DNA from: Lytechinus variegatus
Taxonomy: Eukaryota; Echinodermata; Echinoidea; Temnopleuroida; Toxopneustidae
DNA length: 64,000 nt
Reading direction: 5' to 3'
NCBI RefSeq assembly: GCF_018143015.1
Contig: NC_054758.1
Span: forward strand, 9,036,501 to 9,100,500
Positions 11,533 through 22,391 of the stretch are shown piece by piece. The notes beneath the pieces are model-generated. The model searched no databases, was not told where the DNA came from, and was given only the letters and a program-made list of their open reading frames with translations. The position numbers and the translations under genes were made by a program. Positions within the stretch are counted from its first letter, which is position 1, and every line of letters begins with the position of its first letter.

Positions 11533-11626
11533 ATGGGTATCGGATGTTCTTCCTTTCACTGCCAAAAATTAAAACGATCAACGATCTTGGATCTTTCTGA
11601 GAACAACAATGAAAGCCGAAAAGAAG
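11533..11626 (+). CDS. LGSN-like: Lengsin-like GS-family gene A, first coding exon
   Basis: The ATG at 11533 sits in a strong context (A at -3, G at +4). The exon runs 94 coding nt to a donor g|gtaatt at 11626/11627 and ends in phase 1, which fits the phase of the main exon acceptor at 12361-12362. It encodes MGIGCSSFHC, then a basic patch, then an acidic tail (LDLSENNNESRKE). Gene B encodes the same frame with four amino-acid changes and no indel, which supports real coding. The MGxxCSS start matches the N-myristoylation pattern (Gly2, Ser6) with Cys5 available for palmitoylation, so membrane tethering is inferred. The start codon was chosen because only this frame joins the main exon through the first AG. 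Confidence 0.7.
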
Positions 11627-12362
11627 GTAATTGTCCTCACGCCGTATATGGGGGCAGGGGAGGAAAGCCCATCCAAAGTTCTCGCTAACAGTTTGTTTTA
11701 AAACAGGCCAGCTAACCTGGCAAATGATTTTTTTTTACCAAGATACAGGTAACCACATTATTTCCATGGATTAGCTCAACAACGGTTCGTTGTACACAGG
11801 AACCGATGGCAAATTCGTATTTTCCAAGTAAAACTACCTAATAATAGATATGTATCTAGAATAAGATGGAATTGGTGTCATAGGACCTTGACATGGGACC
11901 CATCTTCATATGCATGACTGCTTGCAATGTATGATGGCTTAATGTGCAAGGCACTCATAGTTTTAATTTGGAATATGTTGTAGTCGTTTAAACCCCCTAC
12001 TAAAATATTTGCAAGTCTAATTAATTGGGGCGACTTGCCGCGAGAATAAGGTGAACTAGCGCCTGTTTTACCCCTCAAATCCCTTCAGACGTATTTCATC
12101 CAAATGGAAAAAAGTTCGGACTAACAGTACACAGGGTTAATGCACCAAAAATAAATATGATTTTGATGGTTCAAAAGCACTAAAATTTATTGGAGCTTTT
12201 GCGCGTGGCTTCTTTGCATTCATATTTCAAACTGTTTTGACAGTTGATGAAATAACGGCGTAATGTATTTTTAAAGATCTTGTGTATTTATCTCTATATC
12301 TTACCACAAATTGTCTCTGTGACTATCGCGATCAACTTTATTTTCCTATTTAATCTTTACAG

Positions 12363-13687
12363 AGAAAGTGCTTCATTCGAAAGAATTGCTCCGTGTTGTA
12401 AACGATGTCAAAGATAAAGGAATAAAGGTACTCCGCGTGGAATTTACTGACATCAACGGCATCACGCGATGTAAGATGGTAGCCGTAAACACTCTGGAAG
12501 AACTGTCATCGACCCTAAAGAAAGGGGTCCTCTTTTCTCCGATTTGCTTCATGAAAGATCCGGTAGGAGAAGGATTCGAATGTGATTTCAAGAAAAACTA
12601 TTGGTTCTCTGATATGTGTGCGCTTCCAGATCTGCGCACCTTTCGGGTTATCCCTTGGCTTGAGGATACGGCAGCGATCTCAACAGTACTCTATCACCTT
12701 AATATGAAAGACCCCGTGGTTGAGCATCCGAGAAACGTGGCGAACAAGCAACTCCAACGTTTGAAGGGTTTGGGGTTATCACTGTTGAGTGCCTACGAAT
12801 TGGAGTTCCGTCTTTGCGGCTCCGACGGTGAACAACTAGTGAAAGAAAGAATTGGATTTTGTGCCAGTAGCGTCCTCCTTGTGACGGCCAGGGACTACAT
12901 AAAGCAGTTGTTTGACTCTTTGCCGCGGGTAGGGGTAACTGTGGATGCTATACATTCTGAAAGCCCTGACGGATCTCTTGAAGTGTCTACGAAACCTTCA
13001 TTTGGAATAAAGGCTGCTGATGAGGCTGTTATCTGCAAGGATGCATGTAGCGAAATCGCTCTCTGCAACGGATATAAAGCACTATTCATTGCTGATCCCG
13101 ATGGCACTGGGAGTGGGTTTACCCTTCATTTGAACCATTCTCTTTGGGACAAGTCTGGTAACGTGGTATTCAACGCTACAACTGATGACCTCAGTGACAC
13201 GGCTAAGTATTGGATTGCTGGTTTGCTTGCTCACGCACGCGCGTTGACACCGCTCATGGCTTCCACCGTTAGCGGGATCAAGATGTTCGGTGCTTATGAA
13301 CGGGTCGATTCGGTAGAACCGTCATACGTTTCATGGGGCAAACACAACCGCTCGGCAACTTTCCGCGTCAAGAAGAGCGATGGGCCAAGTGGATCGTACA
13401 TAGAAAATCGGCTTGGAAGGATTGATGCAGACCCATATCTTATTCTTGCAGGTACCGTTGCTGCAGGAATGGACGGTATTGTCAACAAGATACCTCTACC
13501 AGGTGAATGCTTAGGAAACGCCCATAAGGATATCCCTTCAAACACACCCAAAGTTCCCTGTGATATGAAGGAAGGTCTCGCAGCTTTGGTTCAAGATGAA
13601 GTCCTTTGTGACGCCCTTGGTCAGGAATTCATTGACCTTCTTGTTGCTGCGAGAAAATACGAAATGAGGGTACACAACGAAGACTAG
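12363..13687 (+). CDS. LGSN-like: Lengsin-like glutamine-synthetase-family gene A, main exon
   Basis: This exon follows a 736-bp intron (11627-12362, gt...ag, polypyrimidine acceptor) and runs to TAG at 13685-13687. With the first exon it gives 472 residues, normal for class I GS-like proteins. The N-terminal beta-grasp domain contains FTDINGITRCK (about residues 59-69). The catalytic GS domain follows, with AYELEF (about 175-180, two Glu of the metal site), HSESPDGSLE (229-238), GSGFTLHLNHSLW (281-293), GKHNRSATFR (about 357-366) and ENRLGRIDADPYL (about 379-391). The usual GQ.E Gln is Ser here, the nucleotide-loop HxH stretch is altered, and RLPG.NPYL has become RLGR.DPYL, so glutamine synthesis is doubtful. 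Vertebrate lengsin is a non-enzymatic lens protein of this family. Nearest relatives are genes B and C in this window. Confidence 0.9.
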
Positions 13688-13894
13688 GGAGAAAAGTACT
13701 TTCCAATTGCATCTTTTGTAACATTGGTTGAGATAACTCTTTTGTGGACAAATCACAACGTACAACAGGAAACACTTGCTTGCCAGAAAAGTGAAGGCAG
13801 AGAAAATGAACCGTAAAGTGCCACCCCCCCCCCCTTCTCAAAAGGATTCAATACCCTGTTTATTTTTGCTAGTACATGTACATTTGTTTACGGC

Positions 13895-14480
13895 TAATGG
13901 ACGAGTCCACCCCAACAAGAAGTTCATTTGAATAAAAAGAGAAAAATCCAACAAGCGTAACAACGAAAATTTCATCAAAATCGGATGTAAAATTATAAGA
14001 AATTTATGACATTTTAAAATTTCGCTTAATTTCACAAAGCAGTTATATGCACATCCTGGTCGGTATGCAAATGAGAAGACCGATGACATCTTTCACTTAC
14101 TATTTCGCTTGTATATTTTTAAGTAAAATATGATATATTGTAATTTCTCCTCATTGTCAAGTGAAACAACGATTAATTCCTCTCTGAACATTTGGAATTA
14201 GTATGGTTCAGTCAAATTGGTCCTTTTTGTCAAATCTGTAAAAAAATGAAATGTATAATTCAAACAATAAATAAGGGACATCATCGACTGTCTTATTTTC
14301 ATTAATCACTGAGTTGTGCATATCACTGTTTTGTGAAAAATAAACGAAACTTGAAAATGTCATATGTTTCTTATTTTACATCCGATTTTAACGAAATTTT
14401 CAACGTTATGCTATTTTGAATTTTCTCTATTTAATGAAATCAACATTTTTCTGGGCTAAACTTGACCTTTTAATTTTTCA
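13895..14480. mobile_element. Palindromic MITE, family M1, in gene A 3' flank
   Basis: It runs from 'aatggacgagtccaccccaacaagaag' to 'ctgggctaaacttgacctttta', with inverted halves around 'aaattttcatcaaaatcggatgtaaa'. The orthologous insertion is present downstream of gene B (23930-24535), so it predates the A/B duplication. Its 'gaataaaaagag' supplies the nearest AATAAA (about 13931) downstream of the stop, but use as a polyadenylation signal is only a possibility. Confidence 0.7.
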
Positions 14481-16004
14481 GTACATTATGGCCTATTGAT
14501 CCTATATATCTTCACAAGATTAACAGATGAAATGTATGTAGACTTTCGATTCAAATAAATTCATTTATTTGATATCCTTTAAAAAACATACAAACATATA
14601 TACAAGTATACATACAAACATATACAAGTACTTTGAATTGCATGTTTGTTAACATTCGAGTTGTCTTTTTGCATGTCGGGCTTAATTATTTCTGTCGCAA
14701 GCGAATCGCGTGGGTGGATACATGTACCTTAGCTGCCTGGGTTTGGGACAGGCTAACTTGATAATTGTGAATCGTGGGTCTCCCTCCCCGATCAAGCTAC
14801 AAGTACATGTACCAATTGAGGGCTAGTCTGTACTAATAATAATTAATAGAATATCTAAAGGAAGATAAGTAATGTACACAATATTACAATGATTTGAGAA
14901 AACTGACAGTGTACAGTAAGACCAGTCGTTAAGCATAAACGATCATAATGGTTTTGATATTTCTGAAGTATCATTGAGAATCGGAATTGATGGAGATAGT
15001 TCATTCGTTAAGCTAAGACAGTGAATAAGATTGTACTCAAAAGAAAAAGTGGTTTGAAAAGTGAAGGGTAAGGGGGCTTTGTTTTCGCTAGGCAAGGAAT
15101 TTACGAAATATTTATAAACTAGGTATACATTACAAAGTACCGTTTATTTTTTTCAGGAAACCACAATTAAATTTGAAGCTGAGTAAATGCACATGATTGC
15201 TAACTATGGGTTGTATAAATTGGTTGACTGTATGTATACACAAGAGAACATGTAAAATCGTTGAAATAGATAATATAATCATGGAGTATTCTCATAGAAA
15301 TTGACAATTAAATTATATACCTGAAAATTAAATCTTGTGTGTTTTTAAATAAGAAATTGATTAATTGCACGAGAAGTACAAAGTTGGAGATGAAAGTATC
15401 ATGAGCAACAATACAAGTATATTAATGGTAATGTTAATTACCATACATGTTTGCAAAGAACAATAGAGAGAAATCAGTTCAGACTGATGTGTCGTTTTCT
15501 ATTTTGTTTTAACATCATAAACTACGAACACAATTGTCGTGTTGGTATAAACTGGTATGAGACTTACGGTTCTACCAATTTACAAAATCCTCAATTTTTT
15601 CCTAAAACGTCCCGTTCCTGTTCACATGATTTATACGCACTGTAATTTTGCGGGGTCCTCAGACAATCATGCATGTTTGATCACAAAAAAAAGATTTTCA
15701 TATCACTGAAATAGAATTCACCTAATATTTATTTCATCACACCTTTATCAGGTTGAAATATTTTCTAACTTTGCATTATTGTGAGTTTTTTGTTGTTTGA
15801 TCTACACAAACCTCTTATATTTGTTTTGGTTGCCCATTCTGTGTGGCTAAATTAAATGAATGCTATATTTTACTCGAGTCAAACTGAATCACCCAGGCTT
15901 TACAATTGCATGGTACAAATTCGAAAAATACACATCCTCAACATAACTATCAGCCAAAAATTCATTTAATGCTCAACTTGTTTTCTATTCCATACATGAG
16001 ATCC

Positions 16005-16268
16005 GCATACATTCGTAATTCCGAAGCTTCGTTATTCCGAAGGTTCGTTAGTCCGAAAACGTAATGATTAACGAACCTTATTTCGTTTTCGGACTAAAGA
16101 ACCTTCGGAACAGCGAACCTTATTTCGTTTTCGGATTATCGAACCTTCGGAATAATGCCACAAATGTTCGGGTTAACGAACCCTTTTACGTTTTCGGATT
16201 AACGAACATCGAGGTATAGGCAATTTATGTGTTTCGGAATTAAGAACCTTCGGAATTACGAAGTGTAA
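16005..16268 (+). mobile_element. 'ttcggattaacgaacc' palindromic array element, short copy
   Basis: About 260 bp of alternating gaaccttcgga and ttcgttttcgga words bounded by ttcgtaattccgaa and ttcggaattacgaa. A longer, inverted copy occupies 52583-53052 with the same unique interior (ggtataggcaattta.gtgtttcgg). The copy-number difference indicates expansion and contraction of a ~40-bp unit. No ORF with meaning. Confidence 0.65.
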
Positions 16269-16329
16269 CCAATGAGATCATGGACCTACTAGCAGGTCCA
16301 TGATGTGTTAGTCCGCACTATGTGTTGCC

Positions 16330-16751
16330 TTGCTTATATTTGTGACCTGACTTTCATGACCTTAAAATTAATGATCTTTACTTGGTTTGAATGCAATCTG
16401 AATGCCTTGTGATTCATATATATGGATTTGATTTTGCATTTGCTATATAATTTGACATTACACATATGTTCATTCCGCTCAATAGAAAAGTAAAAAATTA
16501 AGGGGAATGTAAGAAAGTTTGCGTGGATCATGACGTCACATAAATGACATTCCTCAAGACGCCAAGGTCGCATCCATCGGATTCTTATTATGCACGCCCT
16601 CAACTTAACTTTGAGCAAAAAATGCATATATTACCTGACTTTTTTAATTTAAAACATATGTTTTGCCTTTTATGTATTACTTACCGCAATTTGACCTTTC
16701 ATGACCTTAAATGACCTGTAACTGTAATATGCGTGATTTGAATGCCCATTG

Positions 16752-16815
<64 letters not shown>

Positions 16816-16960
16816 GCAATCGATTTTTCATTAGCTTTAATTTGATACCAAACATGACACGTTCATTTTGTAAAATATGAAAGTCATATTTAAGAGATAC
16901 GTGCAAATGAGGGCGTGGCCTATGACGTCAATTTTAAAATAAATGCCCAAGGGTGCCGCC
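16330..16960. repeat. Duplicated 'tgacctttcatgacctta' repeat around (TA)n
   Basis: Two similar segments (from about 16345 and from about 16690) share 'gacct..ctttcatgacctta' openings and 'tgatt.atatatatat' continuations. The second includes a long (TA)n tract at 16757-16812, followed by 'aaatgagggcgtggcctatgacgtca', a motif seen in degraded form near 16520-16545. Confidence 0.55.
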
Positions 16961-17059
16961 CAGGTGGCACCCGTCGGATTATTGAAGTATACACCCTATA
17001 CTCCAACTTTCATCAACAAAACTGCATATATACCCAACTTGACTGTCATGTTGTGGTTC

Positions 17060-17275
17060 TACTTTACTATTACTAAACGACCAATCAGATCAGGTTTTGA
17101 GTCAGCACTCGATGTCAAGTGCTGCATACTGTTACAGCACTCGTTTTCTGCACTCATATATTCAGCACCTTTCGGTTTCCTCGTTGAAGTTAACCCGTCA
17201 AGTGCTGATTTTGGCATTTCAAGCGTAGAATCTCGATCAGCACCCAACATTTAGCACCTCAGATTTTCGCGTGTG
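17060..17275. other. gtgctg-rich segment, probable TE remnant
   Basis: Many gtgctg, agcac and tcagcac words in both orientations without a coding frame that resembles a protein. Similar in style to 5406-5560. Confidence 0.3.
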
Positions 17276-17559
17276 TCATTAGATAATTAGTAATCAACAA
17301 AGAAATTTGTGACAATGAAAACAACAAAAACTGAAGCGAGTACTTCATATTTTATGGTATTTGCATAAATATAATTACAATACACCAGGCAAAACATTAT
17401 TTGGGCGGCTACTATTCACAATTAACTGCCTAGATCTGAAACATTGGACTACTTTAACATTACTATGAATGGGGATTTCCAGGGGCTCTTTTTTATTATT
17501 TCCCAGGGCTCTATTGATTATTTCGGGGGCTAAATCGCTCCAAACTCCCGTGTATTTTC

Positions 17560-18140
17560 CCGGCAATAGAGATATAATTGGCATGTGACGAAATCGAAAC
17601 TAGCATAACGCTGAAAATGGCATCAAAATCGGGTGCAAAATAAGAAAGTCTTGACATTCTAAAGTGTCGCTTATTTTTCACAAAACAATGATGTGCACAA
17701 CTCGGTGACATGCAAATTAGACAATCGATGATGTCCCTCACCTTTTTTTATTGTTTGAATTATACTATATTTCATTTTTTAACAGATTTGAAAATAAGGA
17801 CCAACTTGACTGACAGAACCGTGTAGTATTAAATAATGCTAATTCCAAATGTTCAGGGAGGATTTAATCATTGTTTCTCTTGTCAATGAGGAGAAATTAG
17901 AAAAAAAATCATATTTCATATAATAGAATACAAAAGAAATATTGATTGGATGATGTCATCGGTTTCCTCGTTTGCATACCCAGCAGGATGTGCTGTTTTG
18001 TGAAATTAAACGAAACTGAACGATATAACTTTCTTGCTTTACGTACGCTTATGATGAAATTTTCAGTGTTATACTTGTTGGATTTTTTTCTTTTTATTCA
18101 AATCAACTTTTTGTTGGGGTGGACTTGCCCTTTAACAAGC
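17560..18140. mobile_element. Palindromic MITE, family M1, copy 3
   Basis: Left half 'gctgaaaatggcatcaaaatcgggtgcaaaataag', mirrored by the right half 'tttacgtacgcttatgatgaaattttcagtg...tttgttggggtggacttgccctttaa'. Same family as 4840, 13895 and 23930, more diverged. Confidence 0.65.
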
Positions 18141-18561
18141 CACACATACTAATACATGCATGATTAGGACAATGAAATAACAGTTCTGTAGAACCACATA
18201 ACACTGTTTGCAAGTAATTATCGGAAATAATCGTTTAACATTGTTTATATACAGATGCCTATCACCAACTTATTTTGGTAAAAAGGGGGTATATTTTCCG
18301 TTGCGCGGAGCCCTTTACTTACCTGCAAAATACTGTTTTCAGAGTTTGTAAAATCAATACAAAAACAGATGGTCTTTAGTTGATAATAATGAAAAACTTT
18401 TACAATAAGAACTTGCATGATACAGCTTGTTTTATTTATTAATTATCTTTATCATTATTTTATTAATTTATTTATCTTATTAAACTTTGGGGCAGGGGGT
18501 TACTTTCAATGTATTTGGCATTGGGGAGAGGAGGGGCTATGCCAATTCATGTAATGAAACA

Positions 18562-18865
18562 TTTTGCTTGTGCCTGCATATATGTTGTTTACAGAATTCA
18601 CGAAAATGAATCCAAACATATGACCTTGACAATAATGAGGAATTTCGCGCAAGGTCTATGTGAAGGATAAAAACAAAAATCGTACACACGTTTCACTTGA
18701 TTATAAATATGACTTGGAGCCATCCCCTTTCATGTCTTTCACAGTATTGAGAGCTGTAGTCTCGTCAACTCGTCTTGAATGTCTGAGAGCTGGTGACCTG
18801 GTTGAGTCTCAACGAATTCATTGGTATTAAGGTTCGATTTATGCGTATAGCTTTATATTTATATA
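18562..18865. repeat. Direct repeat R1a with TATA box
   Basis: About 300 bp matching 20131-20417 in the same orientation (gcctgcatatatgttgtttacagaatt...cgaattcattggtattaaggttcg). It includes a TATAAATA box and a following AG-rich leader-like segment. It could be a duplicated promoter/5' exon or just a TE fragment. Confidence 0.6.
18712..18719 (+). promoter_or_regulatory. Candidate TATA box (copy 1)
   Basis: TATAAATA lies about 30-45 bp upstream of a CA-containing, initiator-like tract (tttcacag). It is conserved in the second copy at 20269. No transcript evidence is available, so this is weak. Confidence 0.25.
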
Positions 18866-18888
18866 TATATACATATATATAAACCCCT

Positions 18889-19276
18889 CAAAAAAGTTTG
18901 GAAATCTGAGTTTGGCTATTAATTTCTCCCAACTCCCAATATTACACGATGCATATTTGACATCATTCAAAAGTTCATTCAATTTTCTCTGAAATGATAC
19001 CATGCTCGTTATGATCATGCCATCATGAAAAGCGTAGGGTTCAGAAGTGTGGGATGAGGTCTGAATTGAAAAGCTGCAAAACGAGCAAAAAAGTTTGGAA
19101 ATCTGAGTTTGGCCGTTAATTGGTTCAAAATCCCAATTACACACAATTCATATTTGATATAATTCATAAGGTCATTTAATTCTCTTTAAAATGATGCCCT
19201 GCTTGATGTCATCGGGAAAAGAGCAAGTTTCAAAAGTGTTGGATGAGGTCCGAATTGAAAACCTGCAAAACGAGCA
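18889..19276. repeat. ~195-bp tandem repeat, two units
   Basis: Units 18889-19087 and 19088-19276 both begin 'aaaaaagtttggaaatctga' and end 'ctgcaaaacgagca', with moderate divergence between. Confidence 0.75.
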
Positions 19277-19379
19277 GAAATAGGCATGCATGGTCAATAC
19301 AGAACATGATTATTTTGTCTTTTTCAATAGAGATGAAACTCCATTCAAATCAAGCCCCTGCTTCTTCAATGTCGATGTA

Positions 19380-19470
19380 TAGTAGGGGGGGCATTTGATA
19401 TTGTATCCCCCCTACTATTTTGATTAGGGGAGACACGTCCCCCTGCCCCCCCTGGGATTTCTGCCCATGG
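19380..19470. other. G/C-run TE-edge remnant
   Basis: Blocks of G7 and C6 around 'tagtaggggggg' and 'cccccctacta' form a short inverted repeat of the kind found at ends of several elements here. Confidence 0.35.
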
Positions 19471-19871
19471 TTTATGTAATGATGTTACTGTGAGATTCTG
19501 TGACATGGTTTCAGTCGTGGTATGAAATACCCATGCATATTCGTTTGTTATGTGTTTGCTTGTGCAGATGTGTTTGATTCCATGTTAACGTTGATGCTAA
19601 GGTGCATGAAAAGAATGAAAAAAAACCGCTGAGAAACTCATCACCACGGATAAAAAAGAACTGTGACTTTCAATATTGTGTCATTTTGCAACTTTTGAAA
19701 TTTTACCTTGCCCCACATTTCAAGGCACTGCACCTCCATGCCATTTGAACCATAATCATGTCATGTACGGTATCATTTTAAAGAGTTGATCTATTCATAG
19801 GTTTTAATTACACATTGATATAAAAACCGATTAGGGATTATCGATTTCCAAACCTTTTTAAGGATTTTATA

Positions 19872-20065
19872 TATACAGTGCGTCCCACAAAAAAGGAAAC
19901 CGAGATTTATCGACGATTCATCATAATTTAATCACAAAACCAATAGACAATGAGCTACCATTTTAAAGCTTATAGTCTCCTCTTTCATCTAGAATTACTT
20001 AAATTATTTCTCAGTCACGCATGACTGAGCAAAAATAATTAGAAGAGAGGATACCAAAAAGTCAC
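19872..20065. mobile_element. Possible TIR transposon end (cagtgcgtcccaca)
   Basis: A terminus-like sequence 'tatacagtgcgtcccacaaa' is followed by unique AT-rich sequence with an internal hairpin (tcagtcacgcatgactga). Only one end is visible, so the element is partial or the other end is unrecognised. Confidence 0.3.
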
Positions 20066-20130
20066 TTGGCGGGCTGTTATCTGTGTTTCAAAAAGATATC
20101 CATATTTTGAAAAAGTTCAATATCAGCTCT

Positions 20131-20417
20131 TTTGCTTTTGCCTGCATATATGTTGTTTACAGAATTTACAGAAATGAATCCAAACAGATGACCTTGATAA
20201 TAATGAGGAATTTCGCACAAGGTCTTTGTGAAGGAAAAATAAAAATCGTACACACGTTTCAGCTGGATTATAAATATGACTTGGAGCCATCCTCTTTCAC
20301 AGCATTGAGAGCTGTAGTCTCATCAACTCGTCTTGAATGTCTGAGAGCTGGTGACCTGGTTGAGTCTCAACGAATTCATTGGTATTAAGGTTCGTTTTAT
20401 AAGTATAACTTTTATTC
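20131..20417. repeat. Direct repeat R1b with TATA box
   Basis: Second copy of 18562-18865, about 0.8-1 kb upstream of gene B. It contains TATAAATA at 20269 and 'cctctttcacagca', a 14-nt string also found at the gene B 5' acceptor. A candidate 5' untranslated exon could end at ggtattaag|gttcgt (about 20389), but this is speculative. Confidence 0.6.
20269..20276 (+). promoter_or_regulatory. Candidate TATA box (copy 2), upstream of gene B
   Basis: TATAAATA about 30 bp upstream of 'ttcacagcattg', an initiator-like context. It is positioned about 0.9 kb before the gene B coding exon with the LINE fragment 20675-21127 between, so a role in gene B transcription is only a hypothesis. Confidence 0.3.
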
Positions 20418-20674
20418 TATATATATTTATATATATATATGTATATACATATATAATATAACTGAGCTTTATTGTATCCCTGAAGAACATGTGTGTTTAA
20501 CGTCGAAAATTTGGACTTCTGTTGGAACTGAGTACAAAGCATGACAACTTTGGTTTTTTAAATCTCATCTTTGTCCAACACGCGGAATGTAATATCGTGT
20601 TATATATATATATATACATATAAATATATGAATATATATATATATATATTTATAAATTATTACGACTTCTGGAT

Positions 20675-21127
20675 TTAAGTACATGTATGCCCTTTAATAG
20701 TAATCCATGGTTTCTTAAATTTAGACAAATTTTGTTCATTACAATCTGTCTTAAGTGGAAAACGTGAATCATATGTATAAGAAAATTTAATATTCCAAAA
20801 AAGTTATTGTACATTTCATTAGCATTTTAGCACAGTTTTCAGTACAAGACCAATCAATGTTTTTCAATTTTTCTTTAAATGACAGTATAGTTGCATCATT
20901 AATTAATCTCTTTTGAAATGATTTTTCCTTTGGTGGTAGTTATGTTGTATTGTTTCATTTTTCAAAATAGAATATATTGGAAAGTGATCGAAAATGTCAT
21001 CGTATATGATTCCACTGTGGATCTTTTTGTCAGGTGAGCTAGTATAAATATTAATTAAAGAAGCCCTATTTGCTGATATACGAGTCGGTTTTGTTATCAA
21101 AGGATACAAGTTGAAAGTTTGTGTCAT
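20675..21127 (-). mobile_element. LINE fragment: endonuclease C-terminus and linker
   Basis: The minus-strand translation contains LYPLITKPTRISANRASLI and SGIIYDDIFDHFPIYSI, hallmarks of the apurinic-type endonuclease C-terminal part of CR1/L2-like non-LTR retrotransposons. It continues with frame breaks through YDSRFPLK and KPWITIKGH. The fragment ends right at the point where the A/B duplication similarity starts, so it marks the upstream breakpoint of gene B's block. Confidence 0.75.
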
Positions 21128-21170
21128 GTTTTACACCTCCTCTTTCACAGCAACGTCGCATCATTTCAGA

Positions 21171-21264
21171 ATGGGTATCGGATGTTCTTCCTTTCACTGC
21201 CATAAATTAACACGATCTACGATCTTGGATCTTTCTGAGAACAGCGATGAAAGCCGAAAAGAAG
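21171..21264 (+). CDS. LGSN-like: Lengsin-like GS-family gene B, first coding exon
   Basis: Same architecture as gene A: acceptor at 21149-21150, ATG at 21171 with A at -3 and G at +4, and donor g|gtaatt at 21264/21265, phase 1. It encodes MGIGCSSFHC, then HKLTRSTILDLSENSDESRKE. Relative to gene A there are four replacements and one silent change with the frame intact. The Gly2/Cys5/Ser6 acylation-type signature is unchanged. Confidence 0.7.
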
Positions 21265-21495
21265 GTAATTAACCTCATGCCGTATCCATATGGGGGTGTG
21301 AAGGGGAAGAAAGTCCATCCAATGTTCTCAATAACAGAATATCAGTATGTCCTCAAACGGGCAAGCTGACCTGGCAAAATGATTTTTCGACCAAGATACA
21401 TGTAACCACATGATTTATAATTTTGTTAAAATATTTTATTTGACACTTGCCAATCCACTATTATAAGGTCAATTTATCCTCACACCATGCATGAA

Positions 21496-21582
21496 TGTAT
21501 GTATGTATGTGTGGACGGGTGCATGTATGTAAGTGCGGGTGTATGTATGTATGTGTGTGTGTGTGTGTGTATGTATGTATAA
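21496..21582. repeat. (GTAT)n/(GT)n microsatellite in gene B intron
   Basis: Compound tract of ATGT and GTGT units. It accounts for part of the extra length of the gene B intron compared with gene A. Confidence 0.85.
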
Positions 21583-22391
21583 GGTCCCCCAAGTCTGCGC
21601 GGTTCCCCTGTCTGTGCACACGCATATCTGCACGATTCTAGTAAAAGAAGACCACAAACTTTACACATGCAATACATAGAACAATAATCAATAATAAAAA
21701 TCCGACTCAGAATGGTAAAAAAATAATGAATTCCTGTCAGTTCATGTAAGCTGCCTCAAAATGCAGTCCTTTTTAATCAAAATCCCGAATCGGGTTTAAA
21801 GTGAATGCGTGCGCACACATGTGGCACCAATTTTTTGTCCAATCTGAAAATGAATGGCCGATATTTTCTTCTAGAAAATCATATTTCTTTGACGTTTTAT
21901 GAGATATTTGGCACACTTATTCATAAGAATATAAACATGATAAAGAACATTATCATTTTTTTTCGTAAAAAGTTAGGTGCGCAGACATGGGAGACCCCTT
22001 CATATGCATGTCTGCTTGTATTTTGTGATGGCTAAATGTACAAGGCACCCATAGTTGTCATTTGGAATATGTTGTAGCTGTTTAAACCTCCTTCCTGAAA
22101 TATTTGCAAATCATTGATTTGGGCGACTTGACGCGAGAATAAGGTAAACTAGCGCCCGTTTTACCCCTGAATTCCCTTTAGACGTATTTCATCCAAACGG
22201 AAAATAGTTCACACTGACAGTACACAGGGTTAATATATTTCAAACTCTATTGACAGTTGATGAAATTACTGCATAATGTATTTTTAATTATCTCTTTTTC
22301 TCTAAATCTTACCACAAATTGTCAATGTCTGTGACTATCGCAATCAACTTTATTTTCCTATTTTTCCTGCCTCCAATTTACATCTTTACAG

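Larger units (their letters stand above)
11482..15925. repeat. Segmental duplication block, copy A (contains gene A)
   Basis: This block aligns in order with 21118-25705 and then 30205-30490. It includes the short coding exon, intron, main exon, a downstream M1 MITE and about 1.5 kb of further flank (for example 'ttacaaaatcctcaattttttcctaaaa' and 'ttgcggggtcctc'). Similarity starts just upstream of the 5' acceptor. This marks a gene-sized tandem duplication. Confidence 0.75.

Noticed and set aside
12373..13551. Antisense ORFs opposite the lengsin-like exon
   Set aside because: They are shadows of the real coding strand and are repeated identically opposite genes B and C.
22319..22391. N-terminal extension of gene B (MSMSVTIAINF... 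hydrophobic stretch) as a signal peptide
   Set aside because: It is the in-frame polypyrimidine tract and acceptor of the intron. The matching region in gene C (57703-57757) shows the same artefact, and the spliced short exon explains the N-terminus better.
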